DNA from: Candidatus Carbonibacillus altaicus
GTDB lineage: Bacteria > Bacillota > Bacilli > Thermicanales > DSM-22653
Reading direction: 5' to 3'
DNA length: 58,026 nt
NCBI GenBank assembly: GCA_003050645.1
Contig: PEBX01000009.1
Coordinates: 1 to 58,026, forward strand
The notes beneath the pieces were generated by a model. The model was not told the origin of the DNA. It worked only from the letters and a program-made list of their open reading frames with translations, and ran no database searches. Position 1 is the stretch's first letter. Every line of letters starts with the position of its first letter. This document shows positions 18,036 through 26,638 of the stretch, piece by piece. The translations under genes and the position numbers were made by a program.

Positions 18036-21000
18036 ATGACACAACCAGTAAAAACTCTATTTGAAAAGCGGTCGTTATTGCTTGGTTACGAAGCAATCGG
18101 TTGGCTGCATATGCTTGGGAAAGCAAATCGGCACTTTTTACTGCATCACGGTGGAGGGGGCGATGATGTCTATAAAGATGGTCAATGGTCCAAAGACCTG
18201 ACTGAATCCTGGGAAAACTACTGGGAATGGCTAAAAAAAATCGACAAATTGGAAAAATTATCCAGCATCGATGGCATATTATCAAAGTATCGAAATAAAG
18301 ATTCGCAAAAAAATGCGGTGGGTCTGCTTCAAGCAGGACATGCGATGGCATCGGGGATAGAGAAAAATCTTCCCAAAAACTCTTCCAAATATCTTGGCCA
18401 AGAAGTTACGCATATGTGGCTTACTACCGCGTATGGAAAAGAGCGGCGTAACCTTTTGCAAGATCCACCGGATGCGTTGCGGGGTGATGACGCCTGGCGC
18501 TCTTTGCTTCAAAAGGTGGAACAGCTTTTGAAAGATATAGAAATATTGGGAAGTTCGGATTCAAATGACAACGTCGAGCAATGGTGGGATATAAGGGAAA
18601 AGACGATCGGTAAACAAGGCTGGTTACGTAAAATTCTCTCGAGCACGTTGGCCGAGACAAGAATCCCGAACAACGATGTGACGCTTTGGGATCAGTCTTA
18701 TGTTGCGGCATCGCTCTTTAAAAGTGCAGCTGCCGGGGCGCTGCTCGATAAAAATTTTGCGTGGGACGACTTAAAATCACAGACTCAATGGCGTCTTTTA
18801 ACCGTAGGAATAGGAACCGATCACTACGAAGCAAGGGCTGTGCGTGTAGGAGATTGGATCGGTGCCCGGAAAGCGATCGATCGATTTTTTGGTGAAGTTC
18901 AAAAATTCATTGAGGTAGAATTGGCGGTAGGTTCCTTACTCTACCGGGATGATCAGGTGGCGGTGTTTTCTTTTCCAGGGCACCGGCTTGATGGCAAAAG
19001 CGGTATTGATAACAAAACGGAAGAAGAACTCACAAGATGCATCGAAAAAAAAGTCGATCAGTTCGCTGAAAACCAATCTTTTGAGACGCCACCTTACATA
19101 CATCTTTCGCATAGGTCATCACGTTCCCTCCTCTTTATGAGTGAGGAGATTGCTGAGGCAAAAGAAACGCTCGCAACCCCTATTCATCGCGCATGGGATA
19201 TTCCGGAATTGACTTCAGAAGTGAAAGGTCATATTTGTCCTGTCTGCGGTGTTCGTTATAACAGTAAGAAAGAAGGGGTACGAAAAGACAGACCAACAAA
19301 AGACGAGCCCTGCCCCACATGCAGCGAGCGGCGCACCGGTCGTTTTAAGGATTGGATGGAAGGGAAGTTCGAAAGGGACACCCTCTGGGTATCGGAGGTG
19401 GCGGATCAGGATGGCCGTGTCGCCCTTCTCACGTTGAGTTTACCGGTTAGCCGATGGCTAGATGGCGGGAACGTCGATTCGCTTCGTGCCCAAGCAGTGA
19501 CAGAATGGGCTCGGCATAATCCAAAAGTGACACGATATGGGATTCAATCCGATACCGCTCACAATGATCTATTAACGTATATTGAAAAAAGATTATCCGA
19601 GCGACTTAATAATAATGATCCTGTACTAAGGATCCTTCAAGACGGCTATGCTCATGAAAGAGGAGGCTGGGAGAATTATTTTTCAAAAATCGTAGAAGAT
19701 CGATCAAACGCACCGAAGTGGAGTGAACTCAATAATCGGGAGAGAGCTGCTTGGTTACTTCATCAATTTTTTAGAAAAAATGCCTCTCCCGGAAGGACTT
19801 ATCGCTTTTGGAGAAATGCTGAGGAATTTTTTGAAGAAGTGTTGAAAAAGATCCGGGAGATCTCTACCAAAGATAAGAATCACTGGCGAGTACGTCGGTT
19901 GGTCATTCAACCCGATTCCCCCTCTCCCCATGATCACGCCTGGAAAGATCGAGAGATCTACAACGGCCAATGTCGCGGCGTTCCGATCACCCTCATCTAC
20001 CGTAAAGATTTATGTGGTTTCCTTACCGCTTCGAATGTGAGTCGATGGATTGATCGCACAGTGATGGAATATTTTCTGGATAAAACATTAATCGGCACAA
20101 CATGTCACGTAAAAGGTGAAAATGAAAACAAGCTCAGAACCTTCACCATTAAAAAGTTAGAAGGGGTAAAGGACCATCTGGGTGTTTACCGTCCTGTGAT
20201 CCCTCTGGAGCTGAACCCGGAGCGTTTTCGCATTTTAGTACCCTTAAACGCTCTTTCGGAATGCATCGATGCGGTGATCGAAAGCTGGAACGATCATTTT
20301 ATCCGTGTATGGGACCGGATGCCGCTCAGAATCGGTGTCGTGGCTTTTCCACAAAAAACGTCTTTTCAGGCCGTCATTGACGCGGCGAGAAATTTGGAAT
20401 CTGTAGTAGAAAGCGCTAGGGAGGAGACGTGGCGGGTAGATGCTCGGGATGATCAAGCGGGGGTAGTAGCTCTCCACCTGGTGCAACCAAGCGGACAGAA
20501 AGAATTAAAAACCATCCCTGTCTTATTAAAAGATGGCCGAAAAGACGTCTTCTATCCGTATGTCGCCGTAGAGGATTCCCAGATCCGTTTCCCGCTTGAT
20601 TTCCAAACCCCGCGGGGACAGATTTACCGCCATGTTCAGGACCTCCGCCGGGGGGATGGGGTGAAGATAGCGCCCTCACGAATCGCCATGCTTTTCCTTG
20701 AGACAACGGGAAAACGCTTTGAGAATTTTCACGTCTATTCTTTATCGCATTGGAAGGAACGAAAGGAAGTATGGAACTTACTCCTTCGATTAAAACCAAC
20801 GACCACCGCTTTACGTGAAGTATGGCGATTAATGGAAGACTTTAAACAACGATGGATGAATCCCGAGGGGGAATGGACCGAAGAAGAGAAAGGAGCTTGG
20901 CTCCATCTGGTGCGCAGTTTGCTGAGAGATAAGCTGGGCGCCGACGGAAAGGCGCTGGATGCTCTGGTGGAAGCAGCAGACATGGGAGTATTAGAAGCTG

Positions 21001-21056
21001 CTCTTGAATGGCACATCAGAATTTTAAAATTAAATCTTGAGGAGGGGCAAAGATGA
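18036..21056 (+). CDS. cas10: Divergent Cas10 of the Csx11 type with degenerate HD and cyclase sites
   Basis: The 1006-residue protein starts at ATG after GGGGGTGA. The N-terminal region aligns with the Cas10 HD domain (GWLHMLGK at 23-29), but the usual His-Asp is His25-Met26. Palm 1 follows (about 245-325: RVGDWIGARKAIDRFFGEV, then VGSLLYRDDQVAVF). A zinc knuckle has Cys401, Cys404, Cys426 and Cys429, followed by the Arg-rich SERRTGRFKDW of Csx11 proteins. In palm 2 (about 720-790) the place of the GGDD cyclase motif reads LNPERFRILVPLNA, followed by the Csx11-typical RMPLRIGVVAFPQKT. The C-terminal 130 residues are helical (D4-like). Loss of GGDD and extreme divergence define subtype III-C. 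Target recognition is likely kept, cOA synthesis lost. Overlaps cmr4 by four bases. Confidence 0.82.
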   Translation: MTQPVKTLFEKRSLLLGYEAIGWLHMLGKANRHFLLHHGGGGDDVYKDGQWSKDLTESWENYWEWLKKIDKLEKLSSIDGILSKYRNKDSQKNAVGLLQAGHAMASGIEKNLPKNSSKYLGQEVTHMWLTTAYGKERRNLLQDPPDALRGDDAWRSLLQKVEQLLKDIEILGSSDSNDNVEQWWDIREKTIGKQGWLRKILSSTLAETRIPNNDVTLWDQSYVAASLFKSAAAGALLDKNFAWDDLKSQTQWRLLTVGIGTDHYEARAVRVGDWIGARKAIDRFFGEVQKFIEVELAVGSLLYRDDQVAVFSFPGHRLDGKSGIDNKTEEELTRCIEKKVDQFAENQSFETPPYIHLSHRSSRSLLFMSEEIAEAKETLATPIHRAWDIPELTSEVKGHICPVCGVRYNSKKEGVRKDRPTKDEPCPTCSERRTGRFKDWMEGKFERDTLWVSEVADQDGRVALLTLSLPVSRWLDGGNVDSLRAQAVTEWARHNPKVTRYGIQSDTAHNDLLTYIEKRLSERLNNNDPVLRILQDGYAHERGGWENYFSKIVEDRSNAPKWSELNNRERAAWLLHQFFRKNASPGRTYRFWRNAEEFFEEVLKKIREISTKDKNHWRVRRLVIQPDSPSPHDHAWKDREIYNGQCRGVPITLIYRKDLCGFLTASNVSRWIDRTVMEYFLDKTLIGTTCHVKGENENKLRTFTIKKLEGVKDHLGVYRPVIPLELNPERFRILVPLNALSECIDAVIESWNDHFIRVWDRMPLRIGVVAFPQKTSFQAVIDAARNLESVVESAREETWRVDARDDQAGVVALHLVQPSGQKELKTIPVLLKDGRKDVFYPYVAVEDSQIRFPLDFQTPRGQIYRHVQDLRRGDGVKIAPSRIAMLFLETTGKRFENFHVYSLSHWKERKEVWNLLLRLKPTTTALREVWRLMEDFKQRWMNPEGEWTEEEKGAWLHLVRSLLRDKLGADGKALDALVEAADMGVLEAALEWHIRILKLNLEEGQR

Positions 21057-22090
21057 CGCATCAAACAGGAAACTTCAGAAAATTTTCTCGTGCAGGATTG
21101 GCCATCGATCCCATTCACGTAGGCACCGGGGGGAGTCGGTTGGGGAGTGTGGATCACACAATCGTCCGGGACCCGATATCAAAAATCCCTAAAATTCCCG
21201 GTTCGACCCTGGCCGGGATGATTCGTAGCTATGCAGCCATGGCCAAAGAAAAGTATCCCAACTGTGCTGGATTGGGTCAACCGAAAGCGGACGGAAGCGG
21301 TGGGCATTGCGGCGAACCTACGTGCCCGATCTGTACTACGTTTGGGTTTTCTAAAGACGAGGGGTTTGCCGGCTTAGCTTCTTTCAGTGATATGTCGGTC
21401 TTGCTTTTTCCCGTGGCCACCAGGGAAGGACCCGTATGGGTTACAGCGCCTATCGCACTACGTTTTACGGATCATCGTGATCTTCAGGATTTATACGCTC
21501 TCGAAAAAGAGGCCATCCATTTTTTGTCTAAAAAAGAGATTCGTACGGATAAGCCGTTAAATTTGGGTTGGCTTCTTTTTGAGGTGAAGAGCGACTGGGG
21601 TAAAGGTGCTTCGATTCAAGACTTTTTATTCCGACTAAAGGTTCCGGATTATATTATCTCTAAGACCGTTGTGGTTTCGGATAAGGTTTTTCAACATGTC
21701 ATCAACAGCAACCTCGAGGTGCGAACGTCTGTTTCGATTGATCCCACTACAGGAGCTGCTGAAAAAGGAAAGTTGTTTACTTATGAAGCGTTGCCGCGCG
21801 GAACGGTGCTTTATTGGGATGTCACGGTGCGCAATCCGCAGCATTTCCTTATCCGCGGCGAAGAGATAAAACTCAAAGAGGACACTGAACAAAAGACAGA
21901 AATTAAGGATGTATGTAACGTGGTTTCGTCGGCCCATCCTTACCTGGAAAGCTTAGGTCTGGGCGGCATGGTAACACGCGGGATGGGGCGGCTTAGAGTG
22001 CTAGAGTCTGATTGTTCGGATGCTTCAACGAACACGGAGGCGCCCTCAGGAGATGATAACGATCGAAAAGATTCGATGGGGGGGAGATAA
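21053..22090 (+). CDS. cmr4: Type III CRISPR RAMP backbone and RNase subunit Cmr4
   Basis: The start overlaps the cas10 stop (ATGA) and has GAGGAGGGG upstream. The 345-residue protein shows IHVGTGGSRLGSVDHTIVRD followed by a PKIPGSTLAGMIRS segment. This is the Cmr4 thumb and insertion loop containing the slicing Asp (Asp34 here). A Cys-rich insertion (CGEPTCPICTTFGF) follows, then GLASFSDMSVLLFPV and WVTAPIALRF, also Cmr4-typical. The C-terminal Gly-rich loop is LGGMVTRGMGRLRV. Cmr4 polymerises along the crRNA and cuts bound target RNA every six nucleotides. With the Cas10 sites degenerate, it is the only recognisable catalytic subunit of this complex. Confidence 0.83.
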   Translation: MTHQTGNFRKFSRAGLAIDPIHVGTGGSRLGSVDHTIVRDPISKIPKIPGSTLAGMIRSYAAMAKEKYPNCAGLGQPKADGSGGHCGEPTCPICTTFGFSKDEGFAGLASFSDMSVLLFPVATREGPVWVTAPIALRFTDHRDLQDLYALEKEAIHFLSKKEIRTDKPLNLGWLLFEVKSDWGKGASIQDFLFRLKVPDYIISKTVVVSDKVFQHVINSNLEVRTSVSIDPTTGAAEKGKLFTYEALPRGTVLYWDVTVRNPQHFLIRGEEIKLKEDTEQKTEIKDVCNVVSSAHPYLESLGLGGMVTRGMGRLRVLESDCSDASTNTEAPSGDDNDRKDSMGGR

Positions 22091-22446
22091 TGATGGAAAA
22101 TCTCGACGTAGAATGCGCTAAACTGGGCGAAGAGCTGGCGGAGTTAGCGGATGCGAAACTATTGACAGATGCGCTCGCTGTCCTTCAGGAGCAAGGACTT
22201 TATGCCTTTTTTCTGTACTTAAAGGTTCAAAAAGAGAAGGGGGAAAAGATCAAAGAATTATGCACAGATTTCTTAGAAAAAACGTCGGGAAAAAACCTGC
22301 TTTCACTCAAAAGTCAACCTGGATATGAATTTGAACTTGTGAAAACGCTCGCCGCTAATCTAGACGATCTATTGTTTGCTCGTGATCTTCTCTTGCAGGC
22401 GATAATGTACGGTCGGTACCATGCGAAGGTCAAGAAGGAGGCGTAG
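22090..22446 (+). CDS. cmr5: Type III CRISPR small subunit, Cmr5-like
   Basis: This 118-residue all-helical, acidic/Lys-rich protein overlaps the cmr4 stop by one base; an ATG three bases later is equally possible. The LAVLQEQGLYAFFLYLKVQK segment resembles the Pro/Val-x-x-Ile-x-x-x-Gly-Leu helix of Cmr5. Size, helical content and position between cmr4 and the last RAMP gene support the small-subunit role, which lines the target RNA channel. Sequence similarity alone is weak. Confidence 0.7.
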   Translation: MMENLDVECAKLGEELAELADAKLLTDALAVLQEQGLYAFFLYLKVQKEKGEKIKELCTDFLEKTSGKNLLSLKSQPGYEFELVKTLAANLDDLLFARDLLLQAIMYGRYHAKVKKEA

Positions 22447-22448
22447 GG

Positions 22449-23342
22449 ATGCATTGGGAGCTTTATCGGTGGGTGTGGCAACTGCAATCTCCTCTATTTA
22501 TTGGATCAACGCCTGCCGGCATGCTCAACCGCTGTCGTCTTTATGTTCCAGCGCGTGCGATGTGGGGCGCGATGACGGCTGAGATTGCTCGTTCTCAGAA
22601 TGGCGGCGGTCATCCAAAATATAAGGAGATAGGGCTTCAACTTAAAGAAGAGGTCCGGTTTTCATACCTTTATCCCGCAGAATTTGATGGAAAGGAGTGG
22701 AGAGAGTGGCTCCCCACGTATGCAGAGAAGGGGAGTATGGGGCTTGTCTGGCGACGGGAGGGCACGCATGACGACGCCTTGAAAAAAAGCGATCGGGAGA
22801 TGCGTTTTCGGCTTTTACATACACGACCGAGCACTTCGATCAATCCCGATACGTATGCGGCTGAGGATGGTTCTCTGCGAGAAACCGAATGCATTCAAAC
22901 TTTTTGGCGAAATAATAGCAGCGATTTATCGCCTGTCGCGATGGTAGGATATTTCTTTATTAAAAGTCCTGCGCTTTTGGAAAAAATGGAAAAAATTAGG
23001 ATGATTTTTTTAGGCGGGGATACCCGATATGGCTTGGGACGCCTTAAGCGAATGGCATGGAGTAAAGCGGATGCCATATTTAACATGAAGCCCTCTTTAG
23101 AGGAGCAAGATCCCGTAATAGCAGGAAAACGTATACTGGCCCATTCGAGACCTGCTGATCAAAGCATGAGAGGCGCATTGGAAGTGCTCTTTGGGTGGGA
23201 TAAGAATGCGCCGCACAGTGAATCTCAACAAGCTAAACCATGGTTTGTTCCTGGTTCGTACTGTGAAACAAGTGAGGATGAATCTAAACTCAAATGGACC
23301 ATTGACCAAAATGGTTTATGGCAGGGAAAAGCATTAGAATAA
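22449..23342 (+). CDS. cmr3: Type III CRISPR RAMP protein, probable Cmr3-like (group 5)
   Basis: The 297-residue protein begins two bases after the cmr5 stop. The N-terminal QLQSPLFIGSTPAG and the following PARAMWGAMTAEIA resemble the first RAMP strand and helix of Cas5-group proteins. FFLGG-type loop IFLGGDTRYGLGRLKRM near residue 193 is the RAMP Gly-rich loop. Cmr3 binds the crRNA 5' tag next to Cas10. The assignment rests on fold features and on being the only subunit left unassigned in the operon. A Csx10-like member is the alternative. It is the last gene; no terminator is evident before the convergent IclR gene. Confidence 0.6.
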   Translation: MHWELYRWVWQLQSPLFIGSTPAGMLNRCRLYVPARAMWGAMTAEIARSQNGGGHPKYKEIGLQLKEEVRFSYLYPAEFDGKEWREWLPTYAEKGSMGLVWRREGTHDDALKKSDREMRFRLLHTRPSTSINPDTYAAEDGSLRETECIQTFWRNNSSDLSPVAMVGYFFIKSPALLEKMEKIRMIFLGGDTRYGLGRLKRMAWSKADAIFNMKPSLEEQDPVIAGKRILAHSRPADQSMRGALEVLFGWDKNAPHSESQQAKPWFVPGSYCETSEDESKLKWTIDQNGLWQGKALE

Positions 23343-23395
23343 AGTGTCTCTTCATTTTTATCGAACCAGTTTATATCGAATCATAAAATCACATA

Positions 23396-24187
23396 TCATG
23401 TGTTCATACCATAGCCGAGGCGCCGTGAGATGGTGTCCCCGGCTTTTTTGACGTGTTCGGAGAGGGACTCAAGACGCGGCTTCATCCGGTGGGTAGGTCC
23501 CGAGATCGAGAGTGCAGCGACGACATGCCCGCTGTGGTCAAAGATCGGCGCAGCGACACAGGTGATGTCGGGTTCATTTTCTTCGAGGTCGTAGGCGACA
23601 CCCCGTTCACGAACCTGTCTTAAATGCTTAAGGAGTGTCCCCGGATCGGTGATCGTCTGCGGTGTATGTGCGGGTAGACCATGCTCAGCGAGGATGGTAC
23701 GCACATCTTCTTCTGGAAGGTGAGCGAGAATAGACTTTCCGACCGCCGTGCAATGCACTGGAGCGCGGTGGCCGATGCGGCTGTGCATGCGGATCGTCTC
23801 TTTTCCTTCGACCTTGTCGATATAGACGACTTCTCCGGCGTTTAGGACGACGAGGTGGATGACCTCCCCGGACATATGGGCAAGCGCCATGAGCGTCTCG
23901 CGCGCGATCTTCCGGAGATCGATATGCTCCAGTATTCTAAGGGAGATCCCGAGCCATTTGACACTCAACCGGTAGCGGCCGCTCACCGCGTCCTGCTCGA
24001 CATAACCGAGTTCGCGAAAGGCTTGAAGTAGACGGTGTACCGTTGATTTGGGAAGGCCGAGTTCAGCGGAAAGTTCTTTTAAAGTGGCTCCCTCAGCATA
24101 ATGGCTTAACACTTCGGCCAATCGTAAAGCCCGTCCCAATGATTTGACTGCTGGCTCGATCGATTCATGCGACACTTTCTCTGTCAT
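23396..24187 (-). CDS. IclR-family transcriptional regulator
   Basis: The 263-residue protein starts at ATG after AAAGGTGTGATT. A winged helix-turn-helix (about 25-75: TLKELSAELGLPKSTVHRLL) is followed by the IclR effector domain (90-255), with HCTAVGKSILAHLPEE and ITCVAAPIFDHSGHVVAALS motifs. IclR proteins commonly repress or activate adjacent catabolic or glyoxylate-cycle genes in response to small acids such as glyoxylate or pyruvate. It is divergent from malate synthase, whose promoter carries a palindrome suited to a dimeric regulator, so aceB is the likely target. Confidence 0.9.
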   Translation of the reverse strand: MTEKVSHESIEPAVKSLGRALRLAEVLSHYAEGATLKELSAELGLPKSTVHRLLQAFRELGYVEQDAVSGRYRLSVKWLGISLRILEHIDLRKIARETLMALAHMSGEVIHLVVLNAGEVVYIDKVEGKETIRMHSRIGHRAPVHCTAVGKSILAHLPEEDVRTILAEHGLPAHTPQTITDPGTLLKHLRQVRERGVAYDLEENEPDITCVAAPIFDHSGHVVAALSISGPTHRMKPRLESLSEHVKKAGDTISRRLGYGMNT

Positions 24188-24261
24188 GGTGAATCACACC
24201 TTTCGATAAAAGTGATTCATATCCAAAAACCTAAAAAAGTTTGTTTGTGTCCAACATATCA

Positions 24262-24369
24262 ATAAACGATCAGTGTAAAATAAACGATCAGTATAAAATA
24301 AACGATCAGTATAAAATAAACGATCAGTGTAAAATAAACGATCAGTGTAAAATAAACGATCAGTATAAA
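24262..24369. repeat. 18-nt tandem repeat, six copies
   Basis: Six units of ATAAACGATCAGTGTAAA (G or A at one position) run without gaps and end five bases before the aceB -35 box. Position-specific spacing suggests they could act as protein-binding or DNA-bending sites, but they may equally be neutral slippage products like the other arrays in the window. Confidence 0.95.
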
Positions 24370-24373
24370 AGGG

Positions 24374-24402
24374 TTTACAATGGGTGGGGAATCTGTTATA
24401 GT
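24374..24402 (+). promoter_or_regulatory. Sigma-A promoter of malate synthase
   Basis: TTTACA at 24374-24379 and TATAGT at 24397-24402 are 17 bases apart, close to consensus. It lies about 200 bases before the aceB start codon, leaving a long leader of around 185 bases in which no known riboswitch was recognised. Confidence 0.75.
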
Positions 24403-24430
24403 ATAGATACATACCGAAATACAGATCATC

Positions 24431-24447
24431 GTTCCGTAATATGGAAC
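24431..24447. promoter_or_regulatory. Palindromic operator candidate for the IclR regulator
   Basis: GTTCC-N7-GGAAC forms a perfect 5-bp inverted repeat about 28 bases after the -10 box. TTCC/GGAA half sites are typical of IclR-family operators. A location just downstream of the start point would suit repression. Confidence 0.5.
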
Positions 24448-24596
24448 AAAGACGTTTATTTTTATTGAAACATAGCGTGCTTGTGATGTCAAGAGAGCTC
24501 TCGGCTGGTGCGCTGGTGTTAAGAAAGTATTGTCGCGATGCTATGAACGTTTTACTGCGCTTCTAAGAAAGTTTTAAAATCTGAAAAAAGGAGAGG

Positions 24597-26189
24597 ATGG
24601 AAAAGATGGGAAAGCTTCATATTCATGGAGAGATGAAACCGCGTTTTGATGAGATTCTAACGCCGGAGGCGCTTGATTTTGTGGCCATGCTGGAAGAGCG
24701 TTTTGGCGCGCGTCGGCGGGAACTTTTGAAGCGCCGTGAAGCGCGGCAAAAAGAGATCGATGCAGGGCGTCTTCCCGACTTTTTACCGGAGACCGCACAC
24801 ATCCGTGAAAGCGAGTGGAAAGTCGGATCGATTCCTACCGATCTAGAGGATCGCCGGGTGGAGATTACCGGGCCGTCAAGTGACCGCAAGATGGTCATCA
24901 ATGCGCTGAATTCCGGTGCAAAAGTGTTCATGGCTGATTTTGAAGATGCCAACGCTCCGACTTGGGAGAATTCTGTACTAGGACAGATCAACATGGTTGA
25001 TGCGATCCGCCGCCAGATCGATTTTGTCTCACCGGAAGGCAAAGCATACAAGCTGGTCGAAAACCCGGCCGTTCTCATCGTCCGTCCCCGCGGCTGGCAT
25101 CTAGAAGAAAAACACGTCACGATGAACGGTCAGCCCATCTCCGGCTCGCTCTTTGACTTTGGGTTGTACTTCTTTCATAATGCGCATGAACTGCTCAAGC
25201 GCGGCAGCGGTCCCTATTTTTACTTGCCAAAATTAGAAAATCATCAGGAAGCACGCCTGTGGAACGATGTCTTTGTTGCAGCGCAGGAGGCGCTCGAACT
25301 CCCGATCGGAACGATTAAAGCGACCGTGCTCGTGGAGACGATTATGGCGACATTTGAACTGGACGAGATTCTCTATGAGCTCCGCGACCATATCGTGGGG
25401 ATGAACTGCGGCCGCTGGGACTACATTTTCAGCTACATTAAACGCCTCCGCAATCAGCCTGACGTGATCCTTCCGGATCGAGCGCAGGTTACGATGACTG
25501 TCCCCTTTATGCGGAACTACACACTTCTTACGATCAAGACATGCCACCGGCGCGGAGCATTTGCCATCGGTGGGATGGCGGCTCAAATCCCAGTTAAGAA
25601 CGATCCGGCAGCGAATGAAGCGGCCCTTGAAAAAGTCCGCCAGGATAAACTGCGGGAAGTGACCGACGGTCATGACGGTACCTGGGTCGCCCATCCGGCC
25701 CTTGTTCCGGTAGCGATGGAAGTTTTTAACGAGCATATGCTTGAGAAAAATCAGGTGCAAAGGCAGCGCGACGATGTCCGTGTCACACAAAAGGATCTTT
25801 TGGCTGTACCGGAGGGGACCATTACAGAAGGCGGCGTCCGCAACAACATCAGTGTCGCTTTGCAATATATCGAAGCGTGGCTACGCGGCAGCGGGGCGGT
25901 GGCCATCTATAACCTCATGGAAGATGCGGCGACGGCTGAAATCGCGCGCACCCAGGTCTGGCAATGGGTGCACCATCCCAAAGGGGTGCTGGATGATGGT
26001 CGCAAGGTGACGGCTGAACTCGTTCAGGACTGGACAGATGAAGAACTCGCCAAAATTCGCGAGACGATCGGCGAGGAACGGTATGCAAAAGGAAGGTATG
26101 CGGAAGCCAAGGAAATCTTCCTCGATCTCGCCCTTCGGGAAGACTTTGTGGAGTTCTTAACACTTCCTGCGTATGAGCGACTGGCTTAA
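24597..26189 (+). CDS. aceB: Malate synthase A
   Basis: The 530-residue protein matches the length of malate synthase [21 protein letters not shown] is the signature region with the Asp/Glu that bind magnesium, and [10 protein letters not shown] and [15 protein letters not shown] are further hallmarks. The enzyme condenses glyoxylate with acetyl-CoA to malate. The ATG at 24597 is very close to AAGGAG; the ATG nine bases later is an alternative. No isocitrate lyase lies in the window, so glyoxylate could also come from glycolate oxidation. Regulation by the divergent IclR gene is likely. The following terminator closes the unit. Confidence 0.95.
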   Translation: MEKMGKLHIHGEMKPRFDEILTPEALDFVAMLEERFGARRRELLKRREARQKEIDAGRLPDFLPETAHIRESEWKVGSIPTDLEDRRVEITGPSSDRKMVINALNSGAKVFMADFEDANAPTWENSVLGQINMVDAIRRQIDFVSPEGKAYKLVENPAVLIVRPRGWHLEEKHVTMNGQPISGSLFDFGLYFFHNAHELLKRGSGPYFYLPKLENHQEARLWNDVFVAAQEALELPIGTIKATVLVETIMATFELDEILYELRDHIVGMNCGRWDYIFSYIKRLRNQPDVILPDRAQVTMTVPFMRNYTLLTIKTCHRRGAFAIGGMAAQIPVKNDPAANEAALEKVRQDKLREVTDGHDGTWVAHPALVPVAMEVFNEHMLEKNQVQRQRDDVRVTQKDLLAVPEGTITEGGVRNNISVALQYIEAWLRGSGAVAIYNLMEDAATAEIARTQVWQWVHHPKGVLDDGRKVTAELVQDWTDEELAKIRETIGEERYAKGRYAEAKEIFLDLALREDFVEFLTLPAYERLA

Positions 26190-26273
26190 GTCCGACCGCT
26201 GTATGCATTGTATGAAACCGCATATCGCATTTGTAATTAGGGTGAGCAAGATGAAGAAGCAGTACAAAAAAAG

Positions 26274-26384
26274 ACTCGCATGCCCATCCGTAACTTCGAA
26301 AAAAACGGACAGCATGGCGAGCTTTTTTTTTCGCGAGCTTTTTTTCATTTCGCGAGCTTTTTTTTTCGTTTCGCGAGCATATTT
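26274..26384. terminator. Bidirectional terminator followed by repeated terminator-like arms
   Basis: CTCGCATGC...ATCCGT pairs with ACGGACAGCATGGCGAG across a short A-rich loop, with an A-run before (about 26265-26272) and a T-run after. This gives termination in both directions between the convergent aceB and yfkK genes. Right of it, TTTCGCGAGC plus a T-run occurs three times up to 26384, as if the 3' arm and T-tract had been duplicated. Confidence 0.8.
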
Positions 26385-26399
26385 TGCAGAGGTCGTCTC

Positions 26400-26627
26400 C
26401 TAAGATTTTTTGCGGAGCCGTCCGAGTTCGTCGAGAATACCTTCGATCTCGCCGACAGAAAAAGATGAATGACTGTCGATAAACGTATACAGATCGTATA
26501 GTTCGGCATAGTCATCCAGTGAAAAATCATCGGCCTGAAGGATCTCCGTGTTGGCCATCTTAAGCTTCGTTTTAATGCGATCGATCAGCAATGCGACATG
26601 TTCAGGAGAAGGGTTGCTGAGGTCCAT
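26400..26627 (-). CDS. yfkK: UPF0435 (DUF1128) family protein YfkK
   Basis: The 75-residue protein starts at ATG six bases after AAGGAGG. DFSLDDYAELYDLYTFI and the following SFSVGEIEGILDELGRLRK closely match the compact helical UPF0435 family found in Bacillales. Its function is unknown. It is 11 bases downstream of the CsoR-family gene and likely co-transcribed with it. Confidence 0.88.
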   Translation of the reverse strand: MDLSNPSPEHVALLIDRIKTKLKMANTEILQADDFSLDDYAELYDLYTFIDSHSSFSVGEIEGILDELGRLRKKS

Positions 26628-26638
26628 CAGTTGCCTCC

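Noticed and set aside
18156-18167. Literal GGDD in Cas10 as an active cyclase motif
   Set aside because: It lies at residues 41-44 in the HD-domain region, not in the palm-2 hairpin, so it does not show cyclase activity.
24262-24369. Six 18-nt repeats as a CRISPR array
   Set aside because: Units are contiguous with no spacers, so this is a simple tandem repeat.
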